Assembly: GCA_965205055.1 (NCBI GenBank)
Contig: OZ242030.1
Location: 2,170,001-2,234,000 of the forward strand
DNA from: CBDBBY01 sp965205055
Lineage (GTDB): Bacteria > Pseudomonadota > Alphaproteobacteria > Rhodobacterales > Rhodobacteraceae
DNA: 64,000 nucleotides
Reading direction: 5' to 3'
The notes under the pieces are model-generated. The model saw only the letters and a list, made by a program, of their open reading frames with translations. It had not been told where the DNA came from and did no database searches. The translations under genes and the position numbers were made by a program. Below, piece after piece: positions 18,158 to 26,994 of the stretch (position 1 is its first letter; each line of letters opens with the position of its first letter).

Positions 18158-18323
18158 GAGCGCATCCCACCTTTTGGTTCAGGCCGCTGCGGCGCGACAA
18201 GCCCTCGATTCGAAGAATCCGGGCCAAGGCATGCTTTCGAGGCAGCATTTGACGGCGAGCAGAACGTTGGCGCCCGCCTTAGTCCAGCGGCGCCACGTCC
18301 GACCAACAATATGGGATGCCACC
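18158..18323 (-). repeat. 166-bp MITE-like element, diverged copy
   Basis: The ends form an imperfect inverted repeat: GCGCATCCCACCTTTTGG at the left and ATGGGATGCCACC at the right, related to the termini of the element at 42011-42176. In opposite orientation the interiors also align, best across 18235-18270, which matches the complement of 42066-42098 with only a few differences. Both copies are 166 bp long. No target duplication is visible here, so this copy is probably older. It lies 294 bp upstream of the AAA-ATPase gene. Confidence 0.6.
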
Positions 18324-18616
18324 TCGGAAGTTGAGCCATTTGCAAACGAAACCCCTAACCGATATCCGCGCCAAAATATCAGTCGAATCAGGAAACTCAG
18401 CATCCGTGTGATCTCTGAACAGCATATTTGCTGGACCGAACCTCGGAATTGACGTGTAGCGTGAATCTTCCAACGCATCGGGGATCAACTTGTGCTTTCC
18501 GCATCAATCACAAACTTGAAATCCACTACAACTGTGCGCTACGAACACTTCAGCATGGATTCCATAGCATCTCACGGCAACATAACCCGGCAACTTGAAA
18601 CTCTGTCTGTAACTCG

Positions 18617-20014
18617 ATGATGCAAATTCAAATTAAAAATTTTGGCCCTGTTTCGGAAGCCAATATTAGTGTTGGCGGGTTAACGATATTTGCAGGCGCA
18701 AATAATACCGGAAAGAGTTTTGTATCCCGTTTAATTTATTCAATTGTAAATAGCCTACAATCCAATCTGTATACAGAGCGCGCAGACGGAGTTTTAAATT
18801 CACTACATTCACCCGATATTTTACTTCACTTAGACGAACTTCTTCAACAAAAATCGAACCGCAACTCTAAGTTAACTGAAATAATTGCCTCTATACATGA
18901 AGTTATTTCACAAGTTAGTTCAAAAGCACAGATAACGGAACCAAGCGAAATCTCATCTCCAGAATTTATAGCACTTCTAACGGATACGAAGCCTGTTCTT
19001 GAAAATCACTTAGACACTCTGAAAACTCGTTACTCAACCGTTGGCATCGAACAAATTATTCGTATTCTGGATTCACACTTACGATTGCTGACTAGGTTGC
19101 AAAAAGAAATTTCCCAAAAGAACATCCATGATAACTTCGTTCAAAGTCAACTGAGATCAAATCTTGAACGCGAACTTTTAGGTAACTTCCGCGTCCCAAG
19201 CATTGCGGCGCTTATAGGGGCAAAGAGAGCAACACCGTCGGTAAAGCTTGTGGGAGACAATAATATTATCTCCCTAAATTTTGAAAGATCCGACACAAAT
19301 TCACAAATTAATATAACTCGAGCCAGCATTAGTCAGTACTATCCAAGCAATGTATTTCTGGAATCTCCAATTTATTGGAAGATGGGCGCGGGAGGACCGC
19401 ATCGACTGTTTTCACGGGACTTTGCGGATGGATACAACCCGGATTTGCGGCAATCAATCCCGGAATTGCCGACTTACGTCTCTTCATTGCGAAGAAATCT
19501 GCTCACTGAGTATACCGGCGAAGTAGCGTTTCCGAAAATTCTGAAATGGATTAATAAGAAAAACGTTTTCAAAGGCAAGCTCGTTGTCGCAACGGGCGGA
19601 CAATTGCGTTATCATGACGGTCGCCGCGAATATCCACTTCAAACAACTGCAACCGGAGTAACAAACATCGGCATTATTGAGCTGCTTATTGAACGTAAAA
19701 TAATCAATGAACGCACTGTTCTATTTCTTGACGAACCAGAATCCAATCTTCACCCCGCGTGGCAGGTTTTGATGGCGGAATTGCTGTTAAAATTGGCACG
19801 AGCTGGCATCGACGTCGTCCTTGCGACCCACAGTGTAGATATTCTAAAATTCATCGAAGTATCCGCTCGGAAAGATGTCGATATTCTTAAATTGATTAAC
19901 TTGAATCATTTCCCCAACTTCGATGATCATGAAATGAATTTTTTTGATCGAATCAGAAAAATTAAAAACGAATTATCTGATCCATACTATCGTATGTTTA
20001 TTGGGGATATATGA
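18617..20014 (+). CDS. AAA/ABC-type ATPase of a two-gene putative defence module
   Basis: A 465-residue ATPase of the RecF/OLD/AAA_21 type. The Walker A motif GANNTGKS is at residues 27-34, Walker B VLFLDEPE at 368-375, and the H-loop LATHS ends at His405/Ser406. Between them is a long helical insert (about 55-190) expected to form the coiled arm. A GVTNIG stretch near 347 takes the place of the signature motif. It is A+T-rich with A/T-ending codons, unlike the surrounding genes, which indicates transfer. It overlaps the next gene by 4 bp. ATPases of this class act as sensors in several anti-phage systems (for example PARIS and Gabija-like or retron modules), but I cannot assign it to a named one. 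Confidence 0.85.
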   Translation: MMQIQIKNFGPVSEANISVGGLTIFAGANNTGKSFVSRLIYSIVNSLQSNLYTERADGVLNSLHSPDILLHLDELLQQKSNRNSKLTEIIASIHEVISQVSSKAQITEPSEISSPEFIALLTDTKPVLENHLDTLKTRYSTVGIEQIIRILDSHLRLLTRLQKEISQKNIHDNFVQSQLRSNLERELLGNFRVPSIAALIGAKRATPSVKLVGDNNIISLNFERSDTNSQINITRASISQYYPSNVFLESPIYWKMGAGGPHRLFSRDFADGYNPDLRQSIPELPTYVSSLRRNLLTEYTGEVAFPKILKWINKKNVFKGKLVVATGGQLRYHDGRREYPLQTTATGVTNIGIIELLIERKIINERTVLFLDEPESNLHPAWQVLMAELLLKLARAGIDVVLATHSVDILKFIEVSARKDVDILKLINLNHFPNFDDHEMNFFDRIRKIKNELSDPYYRMFIGDI

Positions 20015-20604
20015 CACTTTTTGGAAAGTATTTAGAGCCAATAAGACTTTCGGGTGATCCTGAAGCTCTTTTGTATCAGGCCTATCGACTTGACGGCACT
20101 CATCCCGGACCAGATGTGCGCCGCGATGCATCCGTTGGTTCGTGCAACTGTTGTGATTATTTCTTTTTCTCAGCATGCGGAAATTTGATACTTGTTGAAG
20201 ATACTCAATTGGCCGCATATATTATTGGAAAGGAACAAGAGTTCAATTATTTAAATTTGGATGATAAAAATGCATATATTCCGAAGCTGATTTGTCAAGA
20301 GAACACGTTGAAAGTGTACGGGTCATTATTCGTGCTCTATAGATATATTATTCGGTGTTCAGAATTTGAACCGGTGCCAGAGATCGATTTAATTCAATTT
20401 TGGTTTGTTGTTAATGATGCTGATCGGTGCGACACTCTTATCTTAGAAAGATATGACGATGTGCTTAAGCAGGAACTTTCGGGAAAATTGGGCAAAACCA
20501 TCGTACATGAAGTGGTAGTGATGACGAAAAGCGATTTTATTGAAAGATGTGAAAAGGCAAGTAGGGATAACGCTGTTTTAGGCGTGATTGGCGTTCAGAG
20601 GTGA
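20011..20604 (+). CDS. Uncharacterised partner of the AAA ATPase
   Basis: I do not recognise this 197-residue protein. It starts inside the ATPase stop codon (ATGA overlap) and shares its low G+C content, so the two are one translationally coupled unit. Visible features are a Cys cluster GSCNCCDYFFFSACG (Cys45, 47, 48 and 56), followed by a strand NLILVEDTQLAAYI with an acidic pair Glu63-Asp64, then mixed alpha/beta sequence with VKVYG-like hydrophobic strands and a VHEVVVMTKSDFIERC C-terminal part. The acidic strand could belong to a TOPRIM- or nuclease-like fold, but that is only a guess. By position it is the likely effector or substrate-recognition partner. Confidence 0.75.
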   Translation: MTLFGKYLEPIRLSGDPEALLYQAYRLDGTHPGPDVRRDASVGSCNCCDYFFFSACGNLILVEDTQLAAYIIGKEQEFNYLNLDDKNAYIPKLICQENTLKVYGSLFVLYRYIIRCSEFEPVPEIDLIQFWFVVNDADRCDTLILERYDDVLKQELSGKLGKTIVHEVVVMTKSDFIERCEKASRDNAVLGVIGVQR

Positions 20605-21095
20605 TGCACCGGAATTCTCGCTCAAATTTCCTTTCAAGGTTTCGGAGCGGCCCGTCCGCTAGTTCGTCATGAGCGCTAAGAATGGGCCCAAGCACCTGTT
20701 GGGATCATCCGCTGCCACTGAGGGACCGAGAGCCACCACTTTTAGGTTCTGAATTTCGTCATGGGCAAGAATCGGATGGGGGACCGAACACGGAGCGAGC
20801 CGGAGTGCGTCGCCGTCGACGCATCGCCCGAACATAGTGCGCCTCATGGACGACAAGCACTCGCTCGAAGGCCAACTGCATAGCCTCAATGAATGACGAA
20901 TATCCGATCGGCCTTCTGCTCAACGCGGCCAGCAAATTTTGGTGGCGAAAACCTTTGCGCCAGGCATCCGCCAAACATCCATTCTATTGCAATCCGATGC
21001 GCGCCGTGATTCTTGCAGCCCGGTCGGCACGGGATGAAGCCCCTCTGCCGCGAACGCCTGAACAAACACGTGAATTCAAATGACGGCAATGATTC
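20605..21095. other. Junction between the AAA-ATPase island and ribF
   Basis: G+C content returns to the chromosomal level. Two minus-strand stretches look faintly protein-like: around 20820-20970 (reading SRRPIGYSSFIEAMQLAFE then VLVVHEAHY) and around 20660-20760 (IQNLKVVALGPSVAADDP). They are in different frames, lack a start and match no family I recognise, so they may be a decayed gene at the island edge. No terminator or terminal repeat was found. Confidence 0.4.
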
Positions 21096-22079
21096 ATGCG
21101 CATAATCCGAAATAATGCGCCTGTCCCCGAGCAATTCCGCAATTCCTCGTCTGCGATCGGGAATTTCGACGGAGTGCATCTCGGGCACCAATCGGTGATC
21201 GACATCGCGCGGGAGAAGGCCGTCGCTGCAGGATGTCCGCATGGTGTCGTTACTTTCGAGCCTCATCCACGCCAGTTCTTCGGTTCGCAAGCGCAAGCCT
21301 TCCGCCTGATGACCGCCGACATCCGTGCGCGAAGAATATCGGCGTTGGACGTCGGCGTCCTATTCGAGCTGCATTTCGACACGGCGTTGTCGCAGTTGAC
21401 CGCGGAGGAGTTTTCCAGAGATGTTCTGGCAGGCAGACTTGGGATTTCCCATGCTGTCGTCGGGCATGATTTCCGTTACGGAAAAGGCAAGACCGGCAAT
21501 CCGGACACCCTTTCGGAAGACGGCGAAAGGTTCGGATTCGGCGTGACCGTCGCGCCCATGGTCGAAGCATCCGGATTCGAGATCTCTTCTACAGCCGCCC
21601 GCAGTGCGCTCTCGGAGGGAAAGCCTGGGCAAGCTGCCCGCATTCTGGGACATCCCCATTGCGTTGAAGGAATTGTCGAAGCAGGAGACCGGCGAGGAAG
21701 AACGCTCGGCTTCCCAACTGCGAACCTGTCCGTCGGCGAACTGCATCAGCCCATGCCCGGGATCTACGCGGTCCGCGCGGAAATCTTGACCGGCCCGTTC
21801 AAAAACCGGTTGATTGGCGCCGCTTCGCTCGGCACCAATCCGACATTCGGATCAAACCCGTTGCGCCTGGAAGTCTATCTATTCGATTTCTCGAGCGACA
21901 TTTACGGGCAGCGACTCTCGGTCGAACTGGTAGAGTTCATCCGCCCCGAGATTGCATTTCGAACTCCCGATGAATTGATCAGCAAGATGAAGCACGATTG
22001 CGAAGCGGCCCGCGCCATACTCGAGAACCGGTGTCGAAGCCCCGAGCTGCGCACACAAGAATTGGATCGAAAATCGTGA
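21096..22079 (+). CDS. ribF: Bifunctional riboflavin kinase / FAD synthetase
   Basis: Makes FMN and then FAD from riboflavin. The N-terminal adenylyltransferase domain has SAIGNFDGVHLGHQSVI and FEPHPRQFF, and ISSTAARSALSEG near residue 170; the C-terminal kinase domain has EAGDRRGRTLGFPTANL, PGIYAVRA and a GTNPTFG motif. At 327 residues it is full length. In related genomes it follows the HAD hydrolase directly; here the AAA-ATPase island intervenes. Confidence 0.95.
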   Translation: MRIIRNNAPVPEQFRNSSSAIGNFDGVHLGHQSVIDIAREKAVAAGCPHGVVTFEPHPRQFFGSQAQAFRLMTADIRARRISALDVGVLFELHFDTALSQLTAEEFSRDVLAGRLGISHAVVGHDFRYGKGKTGNPDTLSEDGERFGFGVTVAPMVEASGFEISSTAARSALSEGKPGQAARILGHPHCVEGIVEAGDRRGRTLGFPTANLSVGELHQPMPGIYAVRAEILTGPFKNRLIGAASLGTNPTFGSNPLRLEVYLFDFSSDIYGQRLSVELVEFIRPEIAFRTPDELISKMKHDCEAARAILENRCRSPELRTQELDRKS

Positions 22080-22231
22080 CTTCAAATCAACTTTCGGCGC
22101 CAAGGGGAACCGAGCCGAAATGAATTCGTGATGGCGACAGGACTCCGGCGAAGTTCGGCCCGGAGGCGGGTTTCGCTTTGGATTCCAGTCTGGATGCGAT
22201 AGCTGCATTCTACGGACGACAAGATTGAATT

Positions 22232-22678
22232 ATGCCGCTTCGCGAGAAATTCTGGGAAAAATACGCGCTCTCCGAACTGACCGAGGAAGAATGGGAAGCG
22301 CTGTGCGACGGGTGCGGTCGCTGCTGCCTGCTCAAATTCGAGGAGGAAGGATCGCCGCAAGTTTATTTCACGAGCGTAGCTTGCCGCCTGTTCGACGGAT
22401 CGTCATGCAGTTGCAAACATTATGAAGCGAGAGCGGAAATCGTCCCTGACTGCATCGGACTGACGCCCGAAACCGTACGTGAAAACTTCGATTGTCTCCC
22501 GCGAACATGCGCATACAGGTTGCGCCACGATGGAGAACCGCTCTACCGATGGCACTACCTCGTGTCGGGCGACCGGAACGATGTCCACAGATTCGGCATT
22601 TCCGTGCGGCACCGAACGATCAGCGAGAGAGAAGTCGATACCGAGCAGCTGGACAATTTCATAATCGAGGACATCTGA
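22232..22678 (+). CDS. YcgN-family cysteine cluster protein (UPF0260)
   Basis: A 148-residue protein with the family's cysteine pattern: DGCGRCC near residue 31, SSCSCKHYEAR near 60, PDCIGLTP and LPRTCAYR. These cysteines are expected to bind a metal or iron-sulfur cluster, but function is not established. It starts 152 bp after ribF, and its stop codon is followed by a single base before the threonine aldolase ATG, suggesting cotranscription with the latter. Confidence 0.9.
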   Translation: MPLREKFWEKYALSELTEEEWEALCDGCGRCCLLKFEEEGSPQVYFTSVACRLFDGSSCSCKHYEARAEIVPDCIGLTPETVRENFDCLPRTCAYRLRHDGEPLYRWHYLVSGDRNDVHRFGISVRHRTISEREVDTEQLDNFIIEDI

Positions 22679-22679
22679 A

Positions 22680-23729
22680 ATGAATTTCTCCTCCGACAAC
22701 GCCGGACCCGCCGCGCCGGAGATCGTCAAGGCGATCGCCAAGGCCAACGAAGGATATGCGAAAGCCTACGGAGCGGACGAGTTGACCGAATCCCTCCAGC
22801 GGAAGATCCGGGAGATCTTCGATGCGCCTGAAGCCGCGGTGCAGCTGGTCGCAACCGGAACCGCCGCGAATTCTTTGGCGCTGGCATGCCTTTGCCCGCC
22901 TTGGGCCACAGTGTACTGCCACAGGAATTCCCATGTCGAGGAGGACGAATGCGGAGCGCCGGAATTCTTCACAGGCGGCTCGAAGCTGACTTTGCTCGAT
23001 GGGCTTCACGCCAAAATCCAGCTGCAATCGTTCAAGGATGCGGTGGGCTCGACTGCCCGGGCCGGCGTGCACAACGTGCAGGCCGGCGCGTTTTCCATCA
23101 CGAATTCGACCGAGAACGGCACGGCGTACACCTGCGAGGAGGTTTCAGCACTTTGCGGCTTCGCCGCCGGGAGCCAATTGCCGTGCCATATGGACGGCGC
23201 GCGTTTCGCCAATGCGTTGGCCATGATCGGGTGCGCGCCATCGGAACTCTCCTGGAAAGCCGGGGTGGACGTGCTTTCGCTCGGCGGCACGAAAAACGGA
23301 CTTATCGGCGCGGAGGCCGTCGTGATATTCGATCCGTCGAAGGCGTGGGAGTTTGAACTGCGGCGAAAGCGCGGAGGCCATCTGTTTTCGAAATACCGCT
23401 ATCTTTCAGCGCAGATGGATGCATATCTCTCCGACGGGTTGTGGCTGCGGCTTGCAAGCAAAGCCAACGCGGCGGCAGCCAAGCTGGCCGACGGTCTGGC
23501 CAAGCTGGGCCAAGTCGAATTCCAGCACCCCTGCGAAACGAACATGGTGTTCGCAAGCTGGCCGCGCGAAACGCATCGCCAAGCAATCTCCAAAGGTGCA
23601 AGCTACTATCTCTGGCCTTTCAACCAATCGCTGGAAGGGGACGGAACAGAGCCGCTGTCGGCCAGACTTGTCTGCAATTGGGCGACGTCCGACGAGGAGA
23701 TCGAGCAGTTTCTGGACTCGTTGAGGTGA
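22680..23729 (+). CDS. ltaE: Low-specificity L-threonine aldolase
   Basis: PLP enzyme of fold type I that cleaves threonine and allo-threonine to glycine and acetaldehyde. The 349-residue sequence opens with FSSDNAGPAAPEIVKAI. The substrate-site CHRNSHVEEDECGAPEFF lies near residue 80, HMDGARFANAL near 170, and the PLP lysine is in DVLSLGGTKNGLIGAEAVV near residue 205. It begins one base after the ycgN-like stop codon. Confidence 0.93.
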   Translation: MNFSSDNAGPAAPEIVKAIAKANEGYAKAYGADELTESLQRKIREIFDAPEAAVQLVATGTAANSLALACLCPPWATVYCHRNSHVEEDECGAPEFFTGGSKLTLLDGLHAKIQLQSFKDAVGSTARAGVHNVQAGAFSITNSTENGTAYTCEEVSALCGFAAGSQLPCHMDGARFANALAMIGCAPSELSWKAGVDVLSLGGTKNGLIGAEAVVIFDPSKAWEFELRRKRGGHLFSKYRYLSAQMDAYLSDGLWLRLASKANAAAAKLADGLAKLGQVEFQHPCETNMVFASWPRETHRQAISKGASYYLWPFNQSLEGDGTEPLSARLVCNWATSDEEIEQFLDSLR

Positions 23730-23879
23730 TTCGCGCACTGGCTTGAACACGATCAATTGCATCGTCCTCGATGACCTGCGGAATCGCATGAAAAGATGCA
23801 TGCCTTCAGGCCGGCCGCTTTCAGCATCCGGACCGGCTCGCGAAACCCGCCGATGCTCGCACCGAATACGGCGGAACCT

Positions 23880-24479
23880 TCAGTCGAGCTCCCCGCCCAG
23901 CCACGCATCCAGATGCGGGAGCCTGTCCTGTCCCCAGAAAACTTGGTCGCGCGCCACATAAGTGGGAGATCCGAACACATTTCGGGACTCAGCCTCGTTC
24001 GTATTTTCCCTGAAGGTCGTTTCAGAACCCTGGTCAAGCGAATCGGCGACCGTGCGTGGGTATCCTGCCAGCTCAAGGCAATCGGCGACGACCTCGATCC
24101 TGCCGATGTCTTTCTCCTGAAGCCAACAGCTGCGAAGCACGGCTCTGACAAGGGCTCCCTGATCACCCGAATCAATTCCTCCTGCCGCGATGATCGCGCA
24201 CGAAGCGGGCAAAGGGTTTGTCGGCCAGTGCGCCGGCGCAAGATTGATATCCAGACCGTTCAATCTTGAGATTCTAGTGAGTTCCTGAGTTCTGTAGGCC
24301 TTTCTGGACGGATGCCGATCTTTCGGAGCGACGCCGCCCGTGCGCCCGAACAAATCGACTATGTCGATCGGCTTGTAGCGAATCGTCGCCCCGTGCCTTT
24401 CCGCAAGCCGCTCAAGCCTGTCTCCCGCAAGGTACGTGAACGGCGAGAGAACAGAGAAAAAATAATGCACTTCAGTCAT
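23880..24479 (-). CDS. 2-hydroxychromene-2-carboxylate isomerase family protein (DsbA fold)
   Basis: A 199-residue kappa-class glutathione-transferase-like protein. The VHYFFSVLSPFTYLAGDRL opening carries the serine that activates glutathione; IRYKPIDIVDLFGRTGG and the C-terminal FGSPTYVARDQVFWGQDRLPHLDAWL are typical. The original enzyme isomerises an intermediate of naphthalene degradation, but most family members have other, unknown substrates and no aromatic degradation genes are nearby. The ATG at 24479 matches the family start and has GCAGGTG upstream; an in-frame start at 24515 lacks support. It converges on the threonine aldolase gene with 150 bp between. Confidence 0.88.
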   Translation of the reverse strand: MTEVHYFFSVLSPFTYLAGDRLERLAERHGATIRYKPIDIVDLFGRTGGVAPKDRHPSRKAYRTQELTRISRLNGLDINLAPAHWPTNPLPASCAIIAAGGIDSGDQGALVRAVLRSCWLQEKDIGRIEVVADCLELAGYPRTVADSLDQGSETTFRENTNEAESRNVFGSPTYVARDQVFWGQDRLPHLDAWLGGELD

Positions 24480-24709
24480 GTTGGCACCTGCACCCGTGAT
24501 CTTGACCGGAAACAATGCCGGGAGTCGCGCCGACCCGCCGTCTCAATTTGCTTTCAGAATCGATGCAACTTCGCAAGCAAGCGCAGTTCACGGAATTGTG
24601 CAAATATGCATTCCGGCCATCCTTTCGACGCGGATCTCCGGAAAGCGCAGCGTTCAAGGCATTGCGCCGAATCCGAGGCCTGAAGCGAGAGACGGCATCC
24701 GGAGCGTCG

Positions 24710-24738
24710 TTGTAGAAATTAACAAAACAAGTTGATAT
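24710..24738 (+). promoter_or_regulatory. Candidate promoter of prs
   Basis: TTGTAG at 24710-24715 and TGATAT at 24733-24738 are separated by 17 bases, an acceptable sigma-70-like pair 58 bases before the prs start codon. Both hexamers deviate from consensus at two positions. Confidence 0.4.
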
Positions 24739-24796
24739 AGATGTGATCGCCGCGAAACGGCTTGAGTTTTGAATCCAACTTCGGGAGACTTCAGTC

Positions 24797-25831
24797 ATGC
24801 GCGGGAATGCCGAGCCCAAACTGATTGCGGGCAACGCCAACAAGGAGCTCGCTCAGCAGATTTCAAACTGCATCCAGAATCAGCACGATATTCGCATTCC
24901 GCTCACCCAGGCCAAAGTCGAACGATTCAACGACGAAGAAGTCTTCGTGGAAGTCTTCGAGAATGTCCGCGGCGGAGAAGTCTTCATCATTCAGTCCACC
25001 TCGAAGCCGGCGAACGACCATCTGATGGAAATACTCATCATGTCCGATGCGGTGGCCAGATCCTCCGCTTCGCTGGTCACGGCCGTAATCCCGTATTTCG
25101 GATATGCGAGGCAGGACCGCAAAACGAAGGCGCGGACACCCATATCGGCAAAACTCGTTGCGAACCTCATCGCGCAGGCGGGCGTCACGCGGGTGCTGAC
25201 AATGGATCTGCACTCCGCGCAGGTGCAGGGCTTTTTCGACATTCCCGTGGACAATCTTTATGCCTCGCCGATTTTCGCTTTGGAGATCATGGACCAATTC
25301 AGGGCCGACCTGAGGGATATCGTAGTTGTCTCGCCTGATCTGGGCGGCGTGTCCCGGGCTCGTGAACTCGGGCAAAGGATCGATGCGCCCTTGGCTGTGA
25401 TCAACAAGCAGCGCGAAATTCCTGGCCAAGTCACCGAAATGACGCTTATCGGCGACGTGATGGGACGGATTTGCATAATGGTCGACGACATTTGCGACAC
25501 GGCAGGCACGCTCTGCGCAGGCGCCGACCTGTTGTTGTCGAACGGCGCTCGCGAAGTGCACGCATTCGTCACCCACGGCGTCTTGTCGAATTCCGCCGTT
25601 GATCGAGTCAGGAAGTCGCGGCTCAAAAGCATGGTGATCACCGACACGATTGAACCCAAGAAGCCCGTCAAGGACTGCGGGAAAATACGAATTCTTCCTA
25701 TCGCGCCCATGTTCGCGCAAGCTATACTGAACATCGTAGAGAGAACTTCCGTTTCCTCGCTGTTCAAGCAGGAAAAGCTCGGTAGAATCTATTCCAGTCG
25801 ATATCCTTTCGCCGCTCCAGCATTGAACTGA
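24797..25831 (+). CDS. prs: Ribose-phosphate pyrophosphokinase
   Basis: Makes PRPP from ribose 5-phosphate and ATP for nucleotide, histidine and tryptophan synthesis. At 344 residues it has the full class I core: KLIAGNANKELAQQI, FNDEEVFVEVFENVRG, IPYFGYARQDRK, LTMDLHSAQVQGFFDIPVDN and the PRPP loop IMVDDICDTAGTLCAGADLL. The usual protein ends near SVSSLF; about 20 further residues (KQEKLGRIYSSRYPF and on) form an uncommon tail. GGGAG lies about 10 bases before the start. Confidence 0.96.
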   Translation: MRGNAEPKLIAGNANKELAQQISNCIQNQHDIRIPLTQAKVERFNDEEVFVEVFENVRGGEVFIIQSTSKPANDHLMEILIMSDAVARSSASLVTAVIPYFGYARQDRKTKARTPISAKLVANLIAQAGVTRVLTMDLHSAQVQGFFDIPVDNLYASPIFALEIMDQFRADLRDIVVVSPDLGGVSRARELGQRIDAPLAVINKQREIPGQVTEMTLIGDVMGRICIMVDDICDTAGTLCAGADLLLSNGAREVHAFVTHGVLSNSAVDRVRKSRLKSMVITDTIEPKKPVKDCGKIRILPIAPMFAQAILNIVERTSVSSLFKQEKLGRIYSSRYPFAAPALN

Positions 25832-26994
25832 CCGGCGACAATCGCCGTGTCAAGCAAACTCGAGTCGTCCGGCGAGCAGTTCGGAACGGCAATGGAAAGA
25901 CGGCGCGGACCGCAGCGAAAGCCAGCTTCTTGACCAAGAAAAATCTGTCAAGCGTGTTTGGACCGCTTGAGTGAGACATCGCGAAGAATGAACCCAACTT
26001 GAGAACTCGCCAGCTGTTTTCCTTCGTTCCGAGTCTTTGCGAGCAAAGTCGGATGGACGGAGCGCGCGGAATCATTTTGATTGCAAAGAGTGGAACCAGC
26101 CAATTGCGTCGAATGGTTTGGCAACCCGGCATCTGGTTTGAAGCGTGCCTTGGAAATTACTGCGACGGGATGCCGGCAGCGGACGAACCGACGATGCATG
26201 GAATGTCTGAACAGCAGGCGAGTCTGAAGGAACGGATGAACACGCATCAAGCGGAAGTATAAAGGCGCCTTGGGCAGGTTCCGCGCCGACATGCCAAAAA
26301 CGACAGCCCCTTCGAAAGACTCCGCGCGGATATGGAGCGCGGATATGGAAAAGTATGCCGCTTTTTTGCAAATTGCCATGCGGAAACCGCTCAATGCGAA
26401 AGCAAACAAATGCAATGGCTGATCAGCATGTGGATTGGCGGAGGTCTCTTGCGGCTGCAGTATTGGGATTCTTTGTCCGCTTATCCATCTGAAAGACCGC
26501 AAAGTTCACAGCGCTCCTGCGGGCAGCGTTGTCGGGTTGAGAGATGGCGGGACTCTCGAATCTGAACGTCACGACGCAAAAAGCGCAATTTTTTAGAGCG
26601 ATCCGTGGTTTCCTGCGGGCCGGATGCCAAGAGCATTGCTGCCAAATTGTCGCTCAGGAGTTCGAATGCCTCTTTCTGCCCAAGTGTCGGGACAGTGACC
26701 ACATTTGAGCTTTCGAACCGCCAAAGGAGGCATCGTTCAGAGCGCCGGTCGAGAGTCGACAAAAAGAGCATGGCGGCGGCGAACGCTTCCGAGTGCCATG
26801 CACACGGCCATGGCGCCGCCCTTCCCGGTTCCGGGGATATGGATGGCGAAACCGTAGAACTCGCCATGATCGCTTTTTCTCGAAAGCATCTTTCAGAACT
26901 GCTGGAAAGCAATCCGCAGACGAAAGATTGGGCTTGCTCTCAGCCGCCTTGTCTCAATCTGCCGGGAAGGGCGCTTGAGCGGCGCAAAACCATT
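25832..26994. other. Decayed intergenic region
   Basis: More than 1.1 kb without an intact gene. The open frames have no recognisable domains and low-quality composition. The only identifiable content is an IS1634-type transposase 3' remnant at about 26610-26790 on the minus strand. The rest probably represents eroded genes between prs and the TbpB-like pseudogene. Confidence 0.5.
26610..26790 (-). pseudogene. Remnant of an IS1634-family transposase 3' end
   Basis: Read leftwards, this segment encodes LNDASFGGSKA and then, after a frame change, VPTLGQKEAFELLSDN. This corresponds to the C-terminus of the IS1634-type transposase at 47183-48754 (VLNDVSIGGSESF and APTPGQKKAFDLLGAD), with clear nucleotide similarity. 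The body of the transposase is absent and the frame is broken, so this is a fossil fragment. Confidence 0.65.

Larger units (their letters stand above)
18005..18616. other. Non-coding junction before the AAA-ATPase island
   Basis: No supported gene in about 610 bp. It holds an inverted repeat rich in GANTC sites at 18071-18113, a 166-bp inverted-repeat element at 18158-18323, and then about 290 bp of falling G+C content leading to the ATPase gene. The ATPase promoter must lie here, but no clear consensus was found. Confidence 0.55.

Noticed and set aside
18617..20604. Assignment of the ATPase pair as PARIS (AriA/AriB)
   Set aside because: The ATPase fits loosely, but the partner is shorter than AriB and I cannot see a convincing DUF4435/TOPRIM sequence, so no named system is assigned.
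20660..20974. Minus-strand protein-like fragments between the AAA module and ribF
   Set aside because: They lie in two frames, have no start or ribosome-binding site and match no family known to me; kept only as a note in the region entry.
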